From positions 141,147 to 205,146 of the forward strand of contig CAVPOU010000023.1 of assembly GCA_963707125.1 (NCBI GenBank): a DNA stretch of 64,000 nucleotides, given 5' to 3'. The DNA is from CAVPDE01 sp963707125 (GTDB lineage: Bacteria > Desulfobacterota > DSM-4660 > Desulfatiglandales > HGW-15). The notes under the pieces were generated by a model, which saw only the letters and a list, made by a program, of their open reading frames with translations, was not told the DNA's origin and searched no databases. A program made the translations under genes and the position numbers. Position 1 is the stretch's first letter; every line of letters begins with the position of its first letter. Shown here piece by piece: positions 1-9,226 of the stretch.

Positions 1-67
1 TGAGAAGACAGGCCCACTTGGCAATCCCGTTATTCATTGCATCCACAAAACGAACAAACTTTTTCAT
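1..67 (-). CDS. TRAP transporter small permease (DctQ-like), N-terminal fragment
   Basis: The reverse strand opens with ATG at 67-65 after an AGGAAAGGA ribosome site and reads MKKFVRFVDAMNNGIAKWAC before leaving the window. Only 22 codons are present, so the family call rests on position: it lies directly downstream of a TRAP solute-binding protein gene on the same strand, where the small membrane subunit normally sits, and a short amphipathic lead into a first membrane helix fits. The rest of the gene, and presumably the large permease, lie left of the window. Confidence 0.5.
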   Translation of the reverse strand, partial: MKKFVRFVDAMNNGIAKWACLL

Positions 68-88
68 TTCACGCATCCTTTCCTGGAA

Positions 89-127
89 GGCCATACCCCT
101 CGCCACCCACGGGTCCGGGGTATGGCC
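89..127 (-). promoter_or_regulatory. Hairpin between TRAP binding-protein and permease genes
   Basis: A perfect 11-bp stem (89-99 pairs with 117-127, 17-nt loop) fills the gap between the solute-binding protein gene and the small permease gene. There is no T-run. Hairpins here in transporter operons commonly protect the upstream mRNA or partly terminate, giving more binding protein than membrane subunit; that role is inferred. Confidence 0.6.
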
Positions 128-134
128 GGAACGG

Positions 135-1304
135 TTACTGCATGAATTTCCCTTTTAGGAAAATTTCCTTCGGCCAAGGTGCAAGGCCGGATCTCAGTTC
201 GCGCCAGAAAGCGAATTCCTTCTTGAATTCCTCCTGAGAGTCGAGCACCTTTTTCACGTCCGCATTCTTCGCAGAAAGATCGTCAAGGTACTTGAAGGAG
301 GTCTTTGCAAATTCGAGGATGGCGGCGTCATCCATCCTCACGAATTCGGTGGTCTGCTTCATGATCTTGAGCGCCTCAATATTGAGGTTTTCCTGCCACC
401 CGTTGGACCAGAGCTGTGTCTCTTTCGCACAGATTTCCACAATGGCCTTCAGGTCGTCGGGAAGCTCATCATATTTCTTCTTGTTGAACACCACGTCAAA
501 CTGGCACGATGGCTGATGCACACCAGGTTCGATAACGTACTTGGTGATTTGATAGAAGCCCGAGGGGATATTGGCGGCAGGTGAGCTGAATTCCACCGCG
601 TCAATCACACCTCTTTCAAGAGCCACATAGATTTCCGGTCCGGGGAGAGGGGTGACGGAAGCGCCCAGCATGGTGAGAATGTCCATGTACCAGCCCACGG
701 TCCTGATCTTCATGCCCTTGAAGTCTTCTAGCTTGGTGGCCTTCTTGTTGGAATGGAGGCCGAGCTCTTGGCCGACGTTCGCGCAGAAGAAAGGAACCAG
801 GCCGAAGCGGCCGTAGAGCTCGTCGAACATCTCTTTTCCACCGCGCTCGTAGTACCAGATGTTGTAGCCTTCATTGTCGAGGCCAAAGGGCACGGACGCA
901 AAAGCCACGAAAGCCTCATTTCTCCCTTTCCAGTATCCGGGCCATGAATGAAAGGCATCCAGAGTCCCCTTGGCCGTGGCATCAAAAATCTCCATGGCCG
1001 GCACAATCGCTCCGGTGGGGAACCACTTGATGTCAAGCCTTCCGCCGCTGGCGGCCCTCACGCTGTCACAGAAATGCTTCGTGATCTCCGCAAAATTGAG
1101 GCCTCCCCAGGGGTCGCTGATGCGCATCGTGATTTTCTTATCCGAAGTGGCCCATTTCTTGTCCTTCCAAGCTATCCCTCTCTTGTCTTCACCGAACTTC
1201 TCGATCTTGGTTTTTTTTGCCTCTGGTTTCGGCTGGCCAAAAGCTGTTCCTGCAAAAGCCAACGCAACCACAATAACCAGTATCACCAAACCAATCTTCT
1301 TCAT
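135..1304 (-). CDS. TRAP transporter solute-binding protein (DctP family)
   Basis: Periplasmic receptor of a tripartite TRAP transporter, 389 aa. A Sec signal peptide (MKKIGLVILVIVVALAFAG, cleavage near AFG-Q) precedes a charged linker and the DctP fold; 'KLEDFKGMKIRTVGWYMDIL' near the middle is the typical substrate-loop region with the conserved Arg that binds carboxylates. The start at 1304 is chosen because GGAGG lies just before it; a longer reading to 1340 would put 12 residues ahead of the signal peptide. The ligand is unknown; the neighbouring racemase, 3-hydroxybutyrate-dehydrogenase-like and CoA-activation genes suggest a hydroxy or keto acid. A second, unrelated-looking TRAP operon lies at 13.2 kb. 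Confidence 0.9.
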   Translation of the reverse strand: MKKIGLVILVIVVALAFAGTAFGQPKPEAKKTKIEKFGEDKRGIAWKDKKWATSDKKITMRISDPWGGLNFAEITKHFCDSVRAASGGRLDIKWFPTGAIVPAMEIFDATAKGTLDAFHSWPGYWKGRNEAFVAFASVPFGLDNEGYNIWYYERGGKEMFDELYGRFGLVPFFCANVGQELGLHSNKKATKLEDFKGMKIRTVGWYMDILTMLGASVTPLPGPEIYVALERGVIDAVEFSSPAANIPSGFYQITKYVIEPGVHQPSCQFDVVFNKKKYDELPDDLKAIVEICAKETQLWSNGWQENLNIEALKIMKQTTEFVRMDDAAILEFAKTSFKYLDDLSAKNADVKKVLDSQEEFKKEFAFWRELRSGLAPWPKEIFLKGKFMQ

Positions 1305-1431
1305 TGTTGACCCTCCGTCTTGATGGTAAAGAGATTGCAACGTCCTGCAGAAATACTGTCTATCCTCTATTCCTCAGCATCACCTCCTTCCTTGTACCTC
1401 GAACCGGCGCGCGTACGCGGGCTCAGTTGCA

Positions 1432-1583
1432 TTGTTGACGCTCTCGTGAAAAGTCTGCCGGCCAACTTCCATTCGTGGTTCGATACCTCATCACGAACGG
1501 AGCATCAGAGACTCACTCTCTATTTCGTCCGTTCGCCCTGAGGTATCGAAGGGGGAACGGGACTTCTTACGAGAGCAGCATAA
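1432..1583. repeat. Dispersed inverted-repeat element (GTAAAAAGTC-type ends)
   Basis: The ends match imperfectly as an inverted repeat (GCTCTCGTGAAAAGTC on the left, GACTTCTTACGAGAGC on the right). An inner pair 'GGTTCGATACCTC' / 'GAGGTATCGAAG' forms a second stem. A related copy lies at 18134-18319. It fills most of the 310-bp gap upstream of the binding-protein gene; no coding signal is seen there. Confidence 0.6.
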
Positions 1584-1614
1584 TCGTCCATTGGTCAGAT
1601 AACTGCCTCCCATT

Positions 1615-1917
1615 TCAGAAGTTCAACGGCTTCATCTTCAAGTAATACTTACTCTCCCCCACCTTCCCCACAATGCCGCCCTCTAAGAGGGATTGCATGG
1701 CCGTGGGCTTGAAATCCCTCATCCCGATTTTGATGAACTGCTGTTTTATGTAAGGGAGCTCCACAGCAGTACCCGGGCCCTGAGCCCCCAACCTCTCCAG
1801 GTCATTAATGATTCGCCTGCCGGCTCTCTTGATTCGCCACGTAATGCCATAGCGTGTCAGGATAAAAACCAGGATCAGAAAAAGAATTCCAACAGTGATT
1901 TGCATCGCATCGGCCAT
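1615..1917 (-). CDS. Small membrane-anchored protein of unknown function
   Basis: 100 aa, not recognised. One N-terminal membrane helix (about residues 6-22) is followed by a basic segment and a soluble part that reads like a small winged-helix or DNA-binding-like fold ending in a hydrophobic beta-rich tail; this fold guess is weak. It starts 4 bp after the stop of the upstream LarA-type gene, with GAGG inside that gene's end, so the two are probably co-translated. Its position suggests a role linked to the racemase. Confidence 0.6.
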   Translation of the reverse strand: MADAMQITVGILFLILVFILTRYGITWRIKRAGRRIINDLERLGAQGPGTAVELPYIKQQFIKIGMRDFKPTAMQSLLEGGIVGKVGESKYYLKMKPLNF

Positions 1918-1921
1918 CCGC

Positions 1922-3179
1922 CTACCTCACCATTCCTATCACATAGGGGCCGTCAGGGCTTACAACGACCCTCTTATGATCAGCCAGCAATCGGTTCACG
2001 GTGTCCTGAACATCCTCGATCTTGATCATGCCCATTTTCATCAGATCCTCATAGGAAAGCCCCGGAGAATGGACGTAGACTTTTCCGGCGAAGTCGAGCA
2101 CCTGATAAATGTTCTGAGCGCACCACTGATCAATGACAAAATTCCTGGGGTCGCAGTAGCCTTCGAAAAACTCCTGAGGGCTGCACGCGGAGCGCAGAAT
2201 GCCGCAGAACTCCATGCTCCCCAGACCTTCCCGGCATTCGCAAGTGACAACGATCGTTCCGTTCTTCTTCAGGATGTTCTTCGCGCAGATCAGGGCCTTG
2301 CTGATCTGATAAAAGGTGGCATCGAGGGGAAAGCCTCCCCCTGAAGTGATCACCATGTCCACCGGCTCCTGAAGCGGCACGACGGAATGCTTGTTGACCA
2401 TGTCGCACCCCGCAAGGTGGGCTTGATTGAAGTGGCCTGCAAAAACCCCGGCAATCTGTCTCTCTTTGTTGATCACCACGTTGGCAATGAAATCAGCCCC
2501 TGCCAGCTCCGTGACCCGAAGGCCGTATTCATGGAAGGGATTTCCCTCCAGGACGCAGTTCGTCACTTTGGGATGATCGATCATTTTATAGGAGTGCATG
2601 AACTTCATGGTCTCGAAGCTGGAGATGCCGGGAAGAATCGCTTTTCGACCTCCGGAGTATCCCGCATAAAAATGAGGCTCGATCAAGCCGGTCAGGATCT
2701 TCAGATCCGAATCCAAGTAATGGTTGTTGATCTCAATGGGCGCTCCGTCGATCTCGATCGATCTTCCTGTACGCTTCCGGCTTCCGGCAGAAGTGGTTGA
2801 CGATACGGCAATGCTGCGCAAGGTCCCGGCCGATCATTCCTTCCAGTTCCTGACCGAGATTGGGCCGGTGCATGCCCGTGGCGATCAAAAGAGTAATGTT
2901 TTCTTTTCTGATCCCTCCCTGCTGCAGCGTTTCGAGCAGAGGGGGCAAAAGGACACGGTTGGGAACCGGTCGGGTGACATCCGAAATCACGATGCAGGCA
3001 TTCTTTTTTCCGGCGGCAAGTTCTTTCAAAGGTGGGCTTTGGATCGGGTGAGCGAGAGCGTGCCGGATCGCTTCAGTGGGATTCTGAAGGGCTTCCAGCT
3101 TTTTCATTTCCAGGAGGATGGTGGAATCCGGAAGTTCCAGGTCAACCGTCTTCTGACCGCACAAGAGACCAACCTTCAT
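1922..3179 (-). pseudogene. LarA-family (DUF2088) Ni-pincer racemase, one frameshift
   Basis: Two reading frames together make a full-length lactate-racemase-like protein close in layout to the intact copy at 22996-24276. The first frame (3179 to about 2770) carries DVTRPVP and ATGMHRPN. The second (about 2770 to 1922) carries PHFYAGYSGGRK and, 16 residues after that Lys, a His. The spacing His-10-Lys-16-His is that of H174/K184/H200 in Lactiplantibacillus plantarum LarA, where Lys and His hold the nickel-pincer cofactor. A single indel near 2770 breaks the gene; it may be a sequencing error. The cofactor-making genes larB/larC/larE are not in the window. The substrate is probably a hydroxy acid, possibly imported by the adjacent TRAP system. 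Confidence 0.8.
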
Positions 3180-3337
3180 CGCTTTCTCCTGTTTCCGACG
3201 GAATAAACCACCCTGCGCAGTCTCTTGGCCCTCCGTAACAAAGGAGCCTGTGAGACCGCGCTCACCCTTTCAGAAAATCACCATATAACACAATTCCCGC
3301 GAGCCAACAAGTGCGGAAAACTCATGCTCACAGCCTG

Positions 3338-4177
3338 TTAGTAAGTGAGCACCACGCCCCCGTCAAAGAGAAGATCGCCGCCTACCAAGTACTTGGCATA
3401 ACGAGAAAATCCAAAAATGAAAAGGTTGGCCACCTCTACCGGAGACATCATCTCCTTGACCCGAGACTTCCCCAGCATGACATCCGTCACGACCTCTTCC
3501 TGCGAGATGCCTCTCTGATCAGCCCGGGCAGGGATCTGGTTCAAGGCCAGCGGCGTCTTCACAAACCCTGTGCTGATCGTGAAAGAACGGATCTTGCCCG
3601 CGCCCTCGGCGGATATGGACTGGGAGAGGGCTCGAAGCCCGAACTTCGTGATGTTGTAGACCGGTTTGTTCATGGTGCAGATGTGGGCATGGATGGAAGC
3701 CATGTTTCCGATAACGCCTGTTCCATCCTTGCTTTTCTTCATGTGGGGAATCGTCAGTTTGGAAAGAAGAAAAGGAGCCCGCAGCATCAGGCGCTGCATG
3801 AGATCGTATTTTTCCATCGGGAAATTCTCGACCGAGTCGATGTGTTGAATCCCGGCGATGTTGACGAGATATTTGATGGTTCCGAGCTTGGCAGCGTCAG
3901 CAACAGCCCTCTGCGCGTCCTCGTCTTTAAGCAGGTCCACCTGGATAAAAATCATCTGCCCGCCCAAGTTCCGGGCGATCTTCTGGGTCTTCTTCCCTTC
4001 TTTTTCGCTGATGTCCAGGCCGACGGTCATGAGGTTGTTGGCTGAAGCCGCAACTGCGGTGGCCCTGCCTATGCCTGTTCCACATCCGGTAACAATACAG
4101 ATGTTGTCGGGAGTGAAGTTCGGATCCTGCAAAATCAGAATATCCTCTTTCCTGACTTCAGGCTCTTTGATATCCAT
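3338..4177 (-). CDS. SDR oxidoreductase, 3-hydroxybutyrate dehydrogenase-like
   Basis: Short-chain dehydrogenase of 279 aa. After an unusual ~25-residue lead come the NAD(P) motif TGCGTGIG, the VNIAGIQH segment (AGIQH is typical of D-3-hydroxybutyrate dehydrogenases), the catalytic Ser in NMASIHAH, YNITK (catalytic Tyr and Lys) and the 'KTPLALNQI' substrate loop, also like BdhA. Deviations: VNIAG in place of NNAG, and no PG after the sixth strand (STGF). It probably interconverts a 3-hydroxyacid and a 3-ketoacid such as acetoacetate; the acetoacetyl-CoA synthetase and CoA-transferase genes nearby support this. GAGGAG lies 7 bp before the chosen ATG. Confidence 0.8.
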   Translation of the reverse strand: MDIKEPEVRKEDILILQDPNFTPDNICIVTGCGTGIGRATAVAASANNLMTVGLDISEKEGKKTQKIARNLGGQMIFIQVDLLKDEDAQRAVADAAKLGTIKYLVNIAGIQHIDSVENFPMEKYDLMQRLMLRAPFLLSKLTIPHMKKSKDGTGVIGNMASIHAHICTMNKPVYNITKFGLRALSQSISAEGAGKIRSFTISTGFVKTPLALNQIPARADQRGISQEEVVTDVMLGKSRVKEMMSPVEVANLFIFGFSRYAKYLVGGDLLFDGGVVLTY

Positions 4178-4352
4178 AGGCTTCTCCTCGCGCCGCAGAT
4201 CCCCATCCCGCCTCAGCAGGACGGAGAGGATATCATGTTTTAAGGTTTTCCCCAGAAAGGCGGGGCAAATGCACCAAACCTGCTACATGTCGCAAATCGG
4301 CTACGGGAAATCAGGTCACAAAGCTGCAGCGAGTGTTCCCGGCTTCCGTTCT

Positions 4353-4838
4353 CTATCCGTAACGGCTGAAGTTCTCCCAGAACTCCCTATCGTCTTCTTT
4401 CCAGTTCTTGCCGAATTTGTCCTTGTAGTAAGAATCCATTCTGTCCAGCCATTTGGACCAGAGACTCTTCCCCTTTGCCTTGGCTTCCAGAATGTCATTC
4501 AGGAAAACGGCAATGTCCGTGATCTTGTCTTTTGGAATGTAGTAAGCCGCCCCTCCCCTGAAGGATTTGACCGTGTCTTTGGGGCTTAGAGCATGAGCCG
4601 TTAGCATGGCAGCGATCACTTTTTTCTTGGTCGCAATCTCCAGGAGCGTGTACCCGTCCACGCCCATGATATCCAGAACGGCTATGTCGAACGCCTGGGT
4701 TTCGAGCTGCTTTTTCGCCTCTTCAAAGGTGGACGCCTTCACGATCTTGCACATTTGCAAAAGATCTTCCAGCGTCTCCAGGATGTCAGGCTCATCATCG
4801 ACGATAAGAATCCTTTTACCCTTTAACTTATCCTCCAT
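4353..4838 (-). CDS. Stand-alone response-regulator receiver protein
   Basis: 161 aa: one receiver domain (about 8-120) with no DNA-binding domain. Acidic pocket D14/D15, phosphoacceptor D56 (VLDIM), T80 and K103 are all present. The ~40-residue tail is charged and aromatic-rich and belongs to no domain I recognise. A close paralogue lies at 17548-18033, also next to a TRAP/hydroxyacid locus, so the pair may serve as single-domain relays tied to these loci. The kinase partner is not evident. A strong GAGGGGGG site precedes the start. Confidence 0.85.
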   Translation of the reverse strand: MEDKLKGKRILIVDDEPDILETLEDLLQMCKIVKASTFEEAKKQLETQAFDIAVLDIMGVDGYTLLEIATKKKVIAAMLTAHALSPKDTVKSFRGGAAYYIPKDKITDIAVFLNDILEAKAKGKSLWSKWLDRMDSYYKDKFGKNWKEDDREFWENFSRYG

Positions 4839-4853
4839 AAGCCCCCCTCTCTT

Positions 4854-5171
4854 TTCTAGGTTTTTCAGAAACGAACTTCCGTCGCTCCACCCTCACAAGT
4901 CAGGCATAGCCTCACATATTTGTTGAGCAAGTTTCAAGCCAAAAGGTGCCCTGCCGAGAAGGACGGCGAAAGATGGGATGTAAAATCGTGGTGAGGGTCA
5001 TCACCACATCGCCACTCCTTCACAGCGGAGAGTCCCGAAGCCCACGAGAACACTGGATTCCTGCTCCCCACCCAGCCTGGGACGGGCTTCGTGGAATTGG
5101 CTCCCTGCCCAGACGATGAATCCTCTGGCCCTTACCGGATCACAAGGGCCTCCCATTCCAACTGCCACGGA
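4854..5171. other. Intergenic DNA without a recognised gene
   Basis: Lies between the divergent receiver and sigma-54 activator genes. No convincing reading frame or strong promoter is visible. The right part runs into the repeat element at 5172. Confidence 0.4.
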
Positions 5172-5303
5172 TTATTAATACAACCGCACTTAATCCTTTG
5201 CTATTCCGCCCCCCCACCCTTCCCCTCTCCCTCAGCTTGGGGGGAGGGCGGGGTGAGGGGGAACGCCGAGATGTTAGAAGAAGAAATGCGTTTGTATTAG
5301 TCC
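5172..5303. repeat. Palindromic element with CTAATACAAACGCATT-type ends and GC-rich core
   Basis: The outer arms 'TTAATACAACCGCACTT' and 'AAATGCGTTTGTATTAG' are inverted. The core is a strong stem-loop of C-runs and G-runs around 5208-5263. The right half recurs at 20866-20955, where it overlaps the end of the IclR gene. Confidence 0.6.
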
Positions 5304-5392
5304 AGCCCGAATTTACCTTGTCTTCAGGACCTCAGACAAGTAGGATTGTATCAAAATATCTACATTCTCCCCTATAGGCATGGAGAGGCACT

Positions 5393-6853
5393 ATGGACCA
5401 AGAGATGAAACATGAGGAATGTCACCAAGGGAATGAAGAAGAGAGAACGCATCTTCAACCTCAGGATCTGGAACATCAGTTGGAGATCTACAGGCTCATT
5501 TATGACAGCATCCACAATGGGAGCTTGGTCACGGATGCCAACGGCTATGTGACTCATTTCAACAAGCCATACGGAGATTTCCTTGGACTCGACCCTGCCG
5601 CTCAAATTGGAAAACACTGCACTCAGGTGATAGAGAATTCCCGGATGCACATTGTGGCTCAGACGGGTGTCCCCGAGATCAACCAGAGCCATCTGATCAA
5701 GGGGCAGAAAATGGTGGTCCAGCGCATCCCCATCAAAAAAGACGGAAAGCTCGTCGCCGTGTTCGGCCAGGTCATGTTCAAAGACGTGCGCGACGTCACC
5801 AAGCTCGCGAAAAAGCTCTCTCTCCTGGAATCCAAAGTGGAACTCTATGAACAGGAACTCATATCGATCCGTTCCACCCGTCACACCCTGGAGGGCATCG
5901 TCGGGGAGAGCGACACCATGCAGACCCTCAGGAAAGAAGCCTCGAAAGCCGCTGCCACCCAGTTTCCTGTGTTGATCACCGGAGAGAGCGGCACGGGCAA
6001 GGAGCTCTTTGCTCAGGGCATTCATCATGCGAGCGCCAGGCGGCTCTATCCCTTTGTTCGCATCAATTGTTCCGCCATTCCCAAAGATCTTCTCGAATCA
6101 GAACTCTTCGGCTACGAGAAAGGAGCGTTCACGGGAGCCCGAACCGGAGGCAAGCCGGGGAAACTCGAACTTGCAAAACACGGGACCGTGTTCCTGGATG
6201 AGATCGGGGATCTCCCTCTGCAAATGCAGCCCAAACTCCTTCGAGTGATTGAAGACAAGGAGTTCGAACGGATCGGCGGAACCTCGGTGATCCGCTCCGA
6301 CTTCCGTCTCATCGCCGCAACCAATCAGAATCTTGAAGAGATGTTGACCGACCGCCGCTTCCGCAAAGACCTTTTCTACCGGCTCAACGTGATTCCCCTC
6401 CACATTCCTCCGCTCCGGGAGAGACGGGAAGACATCCTTCCGCTGGTGAAGCATTTCCTGAATCAGACATCCCAGGAAGCTTTCTTGCCGGAGATCACTC
6501 TTGAGCACGATGCTGAAGAGGTTCTCCGGAGCTACCAATGGCCTGGAAACATCCGTGAGCTGTCGAATGTGCTTGAAAGGGTTCTCTCCTCTCTGGAAGG
6601 GAACACGATCCGCCTGTCCGATTTGCCTTTTTATCTCTACCGGAGCCGCAAGATCGCTTCCAAGCTCTCCGCCTTATCCATCAGGGAAGTTCAATCCCGT
6701 GCCGAGAAGGAAGCGATCCTTCACACCCTAAGGCTGGCCAGATACAACAAATCCAAGGCTGCGGCCATGCTGGGGATTCATCGCACGCATCTGTACAAAA
6801 AGATCAAGAAGTACGGAATCACCCGCTCCTCTTACGACAACCTGCAAGAATAG
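5393..6853 (+). CDS. PAS domain sigma-54-dependent transcriptional activator
   Basis: 486 aa enhancer-binding protein. N-terminal PAS domain about 30-130, a short coiled linker (135-160), AAA+ domain with Walker A GESGTGKE (197-204), the sigma-54-contacting loop GAFTGA (244-249) and Walker B VFLDE (266-270), then a C-terminal Fis-type helix-turn-helix (about 440-475, ending ARYNKSKAAAMLGIHRTHLY). It turns on sigma-54 promoters after the PAS domain senses a ligand or redox state. It converges with the CoA-transferase gene and is the likely controller of the surrounding acyl-CoA genes; I found no clear -24/-12 site there. Confidence 0.9.
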   Translation: MDQEMKHEECHQGNEEERTHLQPQDLEHQLEIYRLIYDSIHNGSLVTDANGYVTHFNKPYGDFLGLDPAAQIGKHCTQVIENSRMHIVAQTGVPEINQSHLIKGQKMVVQRIPIKKDGKLVAVFGQVMFKDVRDVTKLAKKLSLLESKVELYEQELISIRSTRHTLEGIVGESDTMQTLRKEASKAAATQFPVLITGESGTGKELFAQGIHHASARRLYPFVRINCSAIPKDLLESELFGYEKGAFTGARTGGKPGKLELAKHGTVFLDEIGDLPLQMQPKLLRVIEDKEFERIGGTSVIRSDFRLIAATNQNLEEMLTDRRFRKDLFYRLNVIPLHIPPLRERREDILPLVKHFLNQTSQEAFLPEITLEHDAEEVLRSYQWPGNIRELSNVLERVLSSLEGNTIRLSDLPFYLYRSRKIASKLSALSIREVQSRAEKEAILHTLRLARYNKSKAAAMLGIHRTHLYKKIKKYGITRSSYDNLQE

Positions 6854-6957
6854 AAAGTGACAAGTTTGCTCTCTGATCTCGTCACTTGTCACTCGTTACT
6901 CGTCACTCGTCACTGAAGGGCAGGCCTCTGTGCTTGCCGATCGGCAGAGCGGAGGTT

Positions 6958-8958
6958 TCATTCCTTTCCGATCGCTCTCCGCGCTTCGGCCCGGCTTTCA
7001 AAGATGTAGGGCGCCACATCCCTTTTCTTTAGCGCATCACCCAGCTTCATGCGAAGGAAGGTGCTGGTGGTATAACGGCTTACGCCCGTGTAGAACCTGT
7101 CCACCACGAACTTCACCATTTCCGAGTACTCTTCCACAAGTTCAGGGGCAATGTTGAAGTTGTCATAATTGACAATGGTGTAAACCCTCTTCCCCAGCGG
7201 TGAGAGAATCCTTTCCACCGCCTCTTTGATCTCGCTCACCTGCTGGCTCGACTTCACCGAGTACCCTTCGAAATTGACGAAGAACAGATTCTCTGCCGGA
7301 TCGTAGGTCAGGCGCTCTTCAAGGGTGAGGCTCATGAGGTCCTTCTTGAGTTCCATGGCCTCGGGCTTGAATATTCTTTCATCCATGAGCTGAGGAGTTC
7401 CTTTGATAACAGGCTTGAAGTCCATCAACGCCAGGATTTCCTTCTCCACATCGATGCCCGGGGCGACCTCTGCGAGCACCATCCCCTCTTCCGTGAGAGA
7501 AAAAACGCAGCGCTCCGTCACATAGAGGACAGGCTGCTTCTTGGATTGGGCGTATTTTCCGCTGAAGGTCACGTGTTCCACCTGACGGACAAATTTTCTG
7601 ACCTTTCCCTCTTTGTCTATTCTTAGTTTTCCATCCTTTACAGAGACTTCTAGACCCCCCGCCGTGAACGTGCCGAGGAAGATCAGCTTCTTTGCATTCT
7701 GGCTGATGTTGATGAACCCGCCCGCACCGGCAAGCTTGGGGCCGAACTTGCTGACGTTCACGTTGCCCAAGCCGTCCGCCTCCGCCATTCCGAGACAGGT
7801 CAAATCCAGTCCCCCGCCGTCATAGAAGTCAAACTGAAAGGACATGTCGATGAGAGCCTCTGTGTTGGTTCCGGCACCGAAGTTCAGTCCTCCTGCAGGC
7901 AGTCCTCCAATGACCCCCGGCTCAGCGGTCAGCGTAATGAAGTCAAGGATTCTTTCTTCGTTTGCAACATTGGAAACCCCTTCCGGCATGCCGATCCCCA
8001 GGTTCACCACGCTGTTCGCCTTGAGCTCAAAGGCGGCCCTCCTGGCAATGATTTTTCTGTCACTCATATCCATGGGGGAAATGGATTGTATCGGGATCCT
8101 GATCTCTCCGCTGAAGGAAGGATTGTAGACTTCCGCAAAGGTCTGCCAGTGGTATTCAGGCCGCGAAACCACCACGCAGTCCACCATGATGCCGGGGATC
8201 TTCACCTGCCTGGACTTGAGCGTGCGGCGATCGGCAATCCGCTCCACCTGCACGATGACAAACCCATTGGAATTCTTGGCTGCCATGGCCATGGAAAGGC
8301 TGTCCAGGGTGAGGGCCTCTTTTTCCATGGTGATATTGCCGTCCGTGTCCGCCGTGGTTCCGCGGAGAATGGCCACGTGCACAGGCATGGTTCTGTAAGC
8401 CAAGTATTCCTTTCCATCGAACTGCATCAGTTCCACGAGATCCTCGGTGGTGACCTGGTTGATCTTTCCGCCGCCGTTCCTGGGATCCACAAAAGTCCCG
8501 AGGCCCACGGTCGTGATGGTCCGCGGCTTGTGGGCCGCAATGTCCCTGAACATGTGGGAGATGACCCCCTGGGGCAGGTTGTAGGCTTCGACCTTGTTCT
8601 CGAAGGCGAGTTTCTGGAGCTTGGGGGCCAGTCCCCAGTGACCCCCAACCACTCTCTTGATGAGGCCTTCATGGGCCAGGTGGTTGAGGCCTCGGTCCTT
8701 CCCGTCTCCCTGACCCGCCGCATAGAGCAGGGTGAGACCTTTGGGCTGGTTTGTTTTCAGGAAACGCTCTTCGAGCTTAACGGCGATCTCCTCAGCAAAC
8801 CCGATGCCCACGAAGCCGCCGGTTGCCACTGTGTCGCCATCACGGATGACACGCACCGCTTCCTCGGCGGACACAATCTTGCCCTTTCTCGCCCTCTCAG
8901 GAGTGAGCGAGGAAAGCATCGGGTGGACAGTCCCCTGGATCATCTTCTCATCGGCCAT
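6958..8958 (-). CDS. Fused acetyl-CoA:acetoacetate-type CoA-transferase with C-terminal extension
   Basis: 666 aa. Alpha and beta parts of a 3-ketoacid CoA-transferase are joined in one chain, as in YdiF/propionate CoA-transferases. The catalytic Glu is E346 in TAEPGVIGG, which in the family forms the glutamyl-CoA thioester. YdiF-type enzymes are near 530 aa; here about 120 extra residues follow (approx. 545-666), including VNYDNFNIAPELVEEYSEMV, a compact alpha/beta segment whose role I cannot assign. The start at 8958 is preferred to 8979 because AGGAGGT lies 6 bp before it. It likely moves CoA between acetyl-CoA and acetoacetate or a related acid, beside acetoacetyl-CoA synthetase and MaoC. 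Confidence 0.9.
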   Translation of the reverse strand: MADEKMIQGTVHPMLSSLTPERARKGKIVSAEEAVRVIRDGDTVATGGFVGIGFAEEIAVKLEERFLKTNQPKGLTLLYAAGQGDGKDRGLNHLAHEGLIKRVVGGHWGLAPKLQKLAFENKVEAYNLPQGVISHMFRDIAAHKPRTITTVGLGTFVDPRNGGGKINQVTTEDLVELMQFDGKEYLAYRTMPVHVAILRGTTADTDGNITMEKEALTLDSLSMAMAAKNSNGFVIVQVERIADRRTLKSRQVKIPGIMVDCVVVSRPEYHWQTFAEVYNPSFSGEIRIPIQSISPMDMSDRKIIARRAAFELKANSVVNLGIGMPEGVSNVANEERILDFITLTAEPGVIGGLPAGGLNFGAGTNTEALIDMSFQFDFYDGGGLDLTCLGMAEADGLGNVNVSKFGPKLAGAGGFINISQNAKKLIFLGTFTAGGLEVSVKDGKLRIDKEGKVRKFVRQVEHVTFSGKYAQSKKQPVLYVTERCVFSLTEEGMVLAEVAPGIDVEKEILALMDFKPVIKGTPQLMDERIFKPEAMELKKDLMSLTLEERLTYDPAENLFFVNFEGYSVKSSQQVSEIKEAVERILSPLGKRVYTIVNYDNFNIAPELVEEYSEMVKFVVDRFYTGVSRYTTSTFLRMKLGDALKKRDVAPYIFESRAEARRAIGKE

Positions 8959-9046
8959 GGCAAACCTCCTTTTGCCCAAGGCTTCTCTCTCCCCTTGGTA
9001 TGAGCTTTAGGATCTTAGTCTGAAACTTCTCTGTACCATGCGGAGA

Positions 9047-9212
9047 AGCTAAAAATCCGAAATCTGAAGCACGAAATCCGAAACAATGATGAAACTCCAA
9101 TGACCAAAATTCAAAACAAGGACCGACAGAAGGACAGATTTTCATTTGTTTTAGTCATTTGAATTTTGGATTTTGAATTTGTTTCGGATTTCGAGATTCG
9201 AATTTCTTCCCG
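9047..9212. repeat. Inverted repeat of the CGAAATCCGAAAC / GTTTCGGATTTCG family
   Basis: The left arm (9050-9120) and right arm (9148-9212) can pair with mismatches. Related sequence occurs at 32213-32310, 35020-35245 and 50058-50118, always between genes. Confidence 0.6.
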
Positions 9213-9226
9213 GCCAATAACCTTTG

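Noticed and set aside
6860..6957. Terminator after the sigma-54 activator
   Set aside because: The CACTTGTCACTCGTTACTCG stretch is a simple repeat also seen at 39000, without a clear stem and T-run.
8086..9003. 305-aa plus-strand ORF and similar long ORFs opposite real genes (e.g. 10259-11578, 23011-24153, 50224-51639)
   Set aside because: They mirror strongly supported genes on the other strand and are His/Arg-rich, as shadow frames are.
8959..9060. -24/-12 sigma-54 promoter before the CoA-transferase
   Set aside because: A TGGTAC lies there but lacks a GC at the needed spacing.
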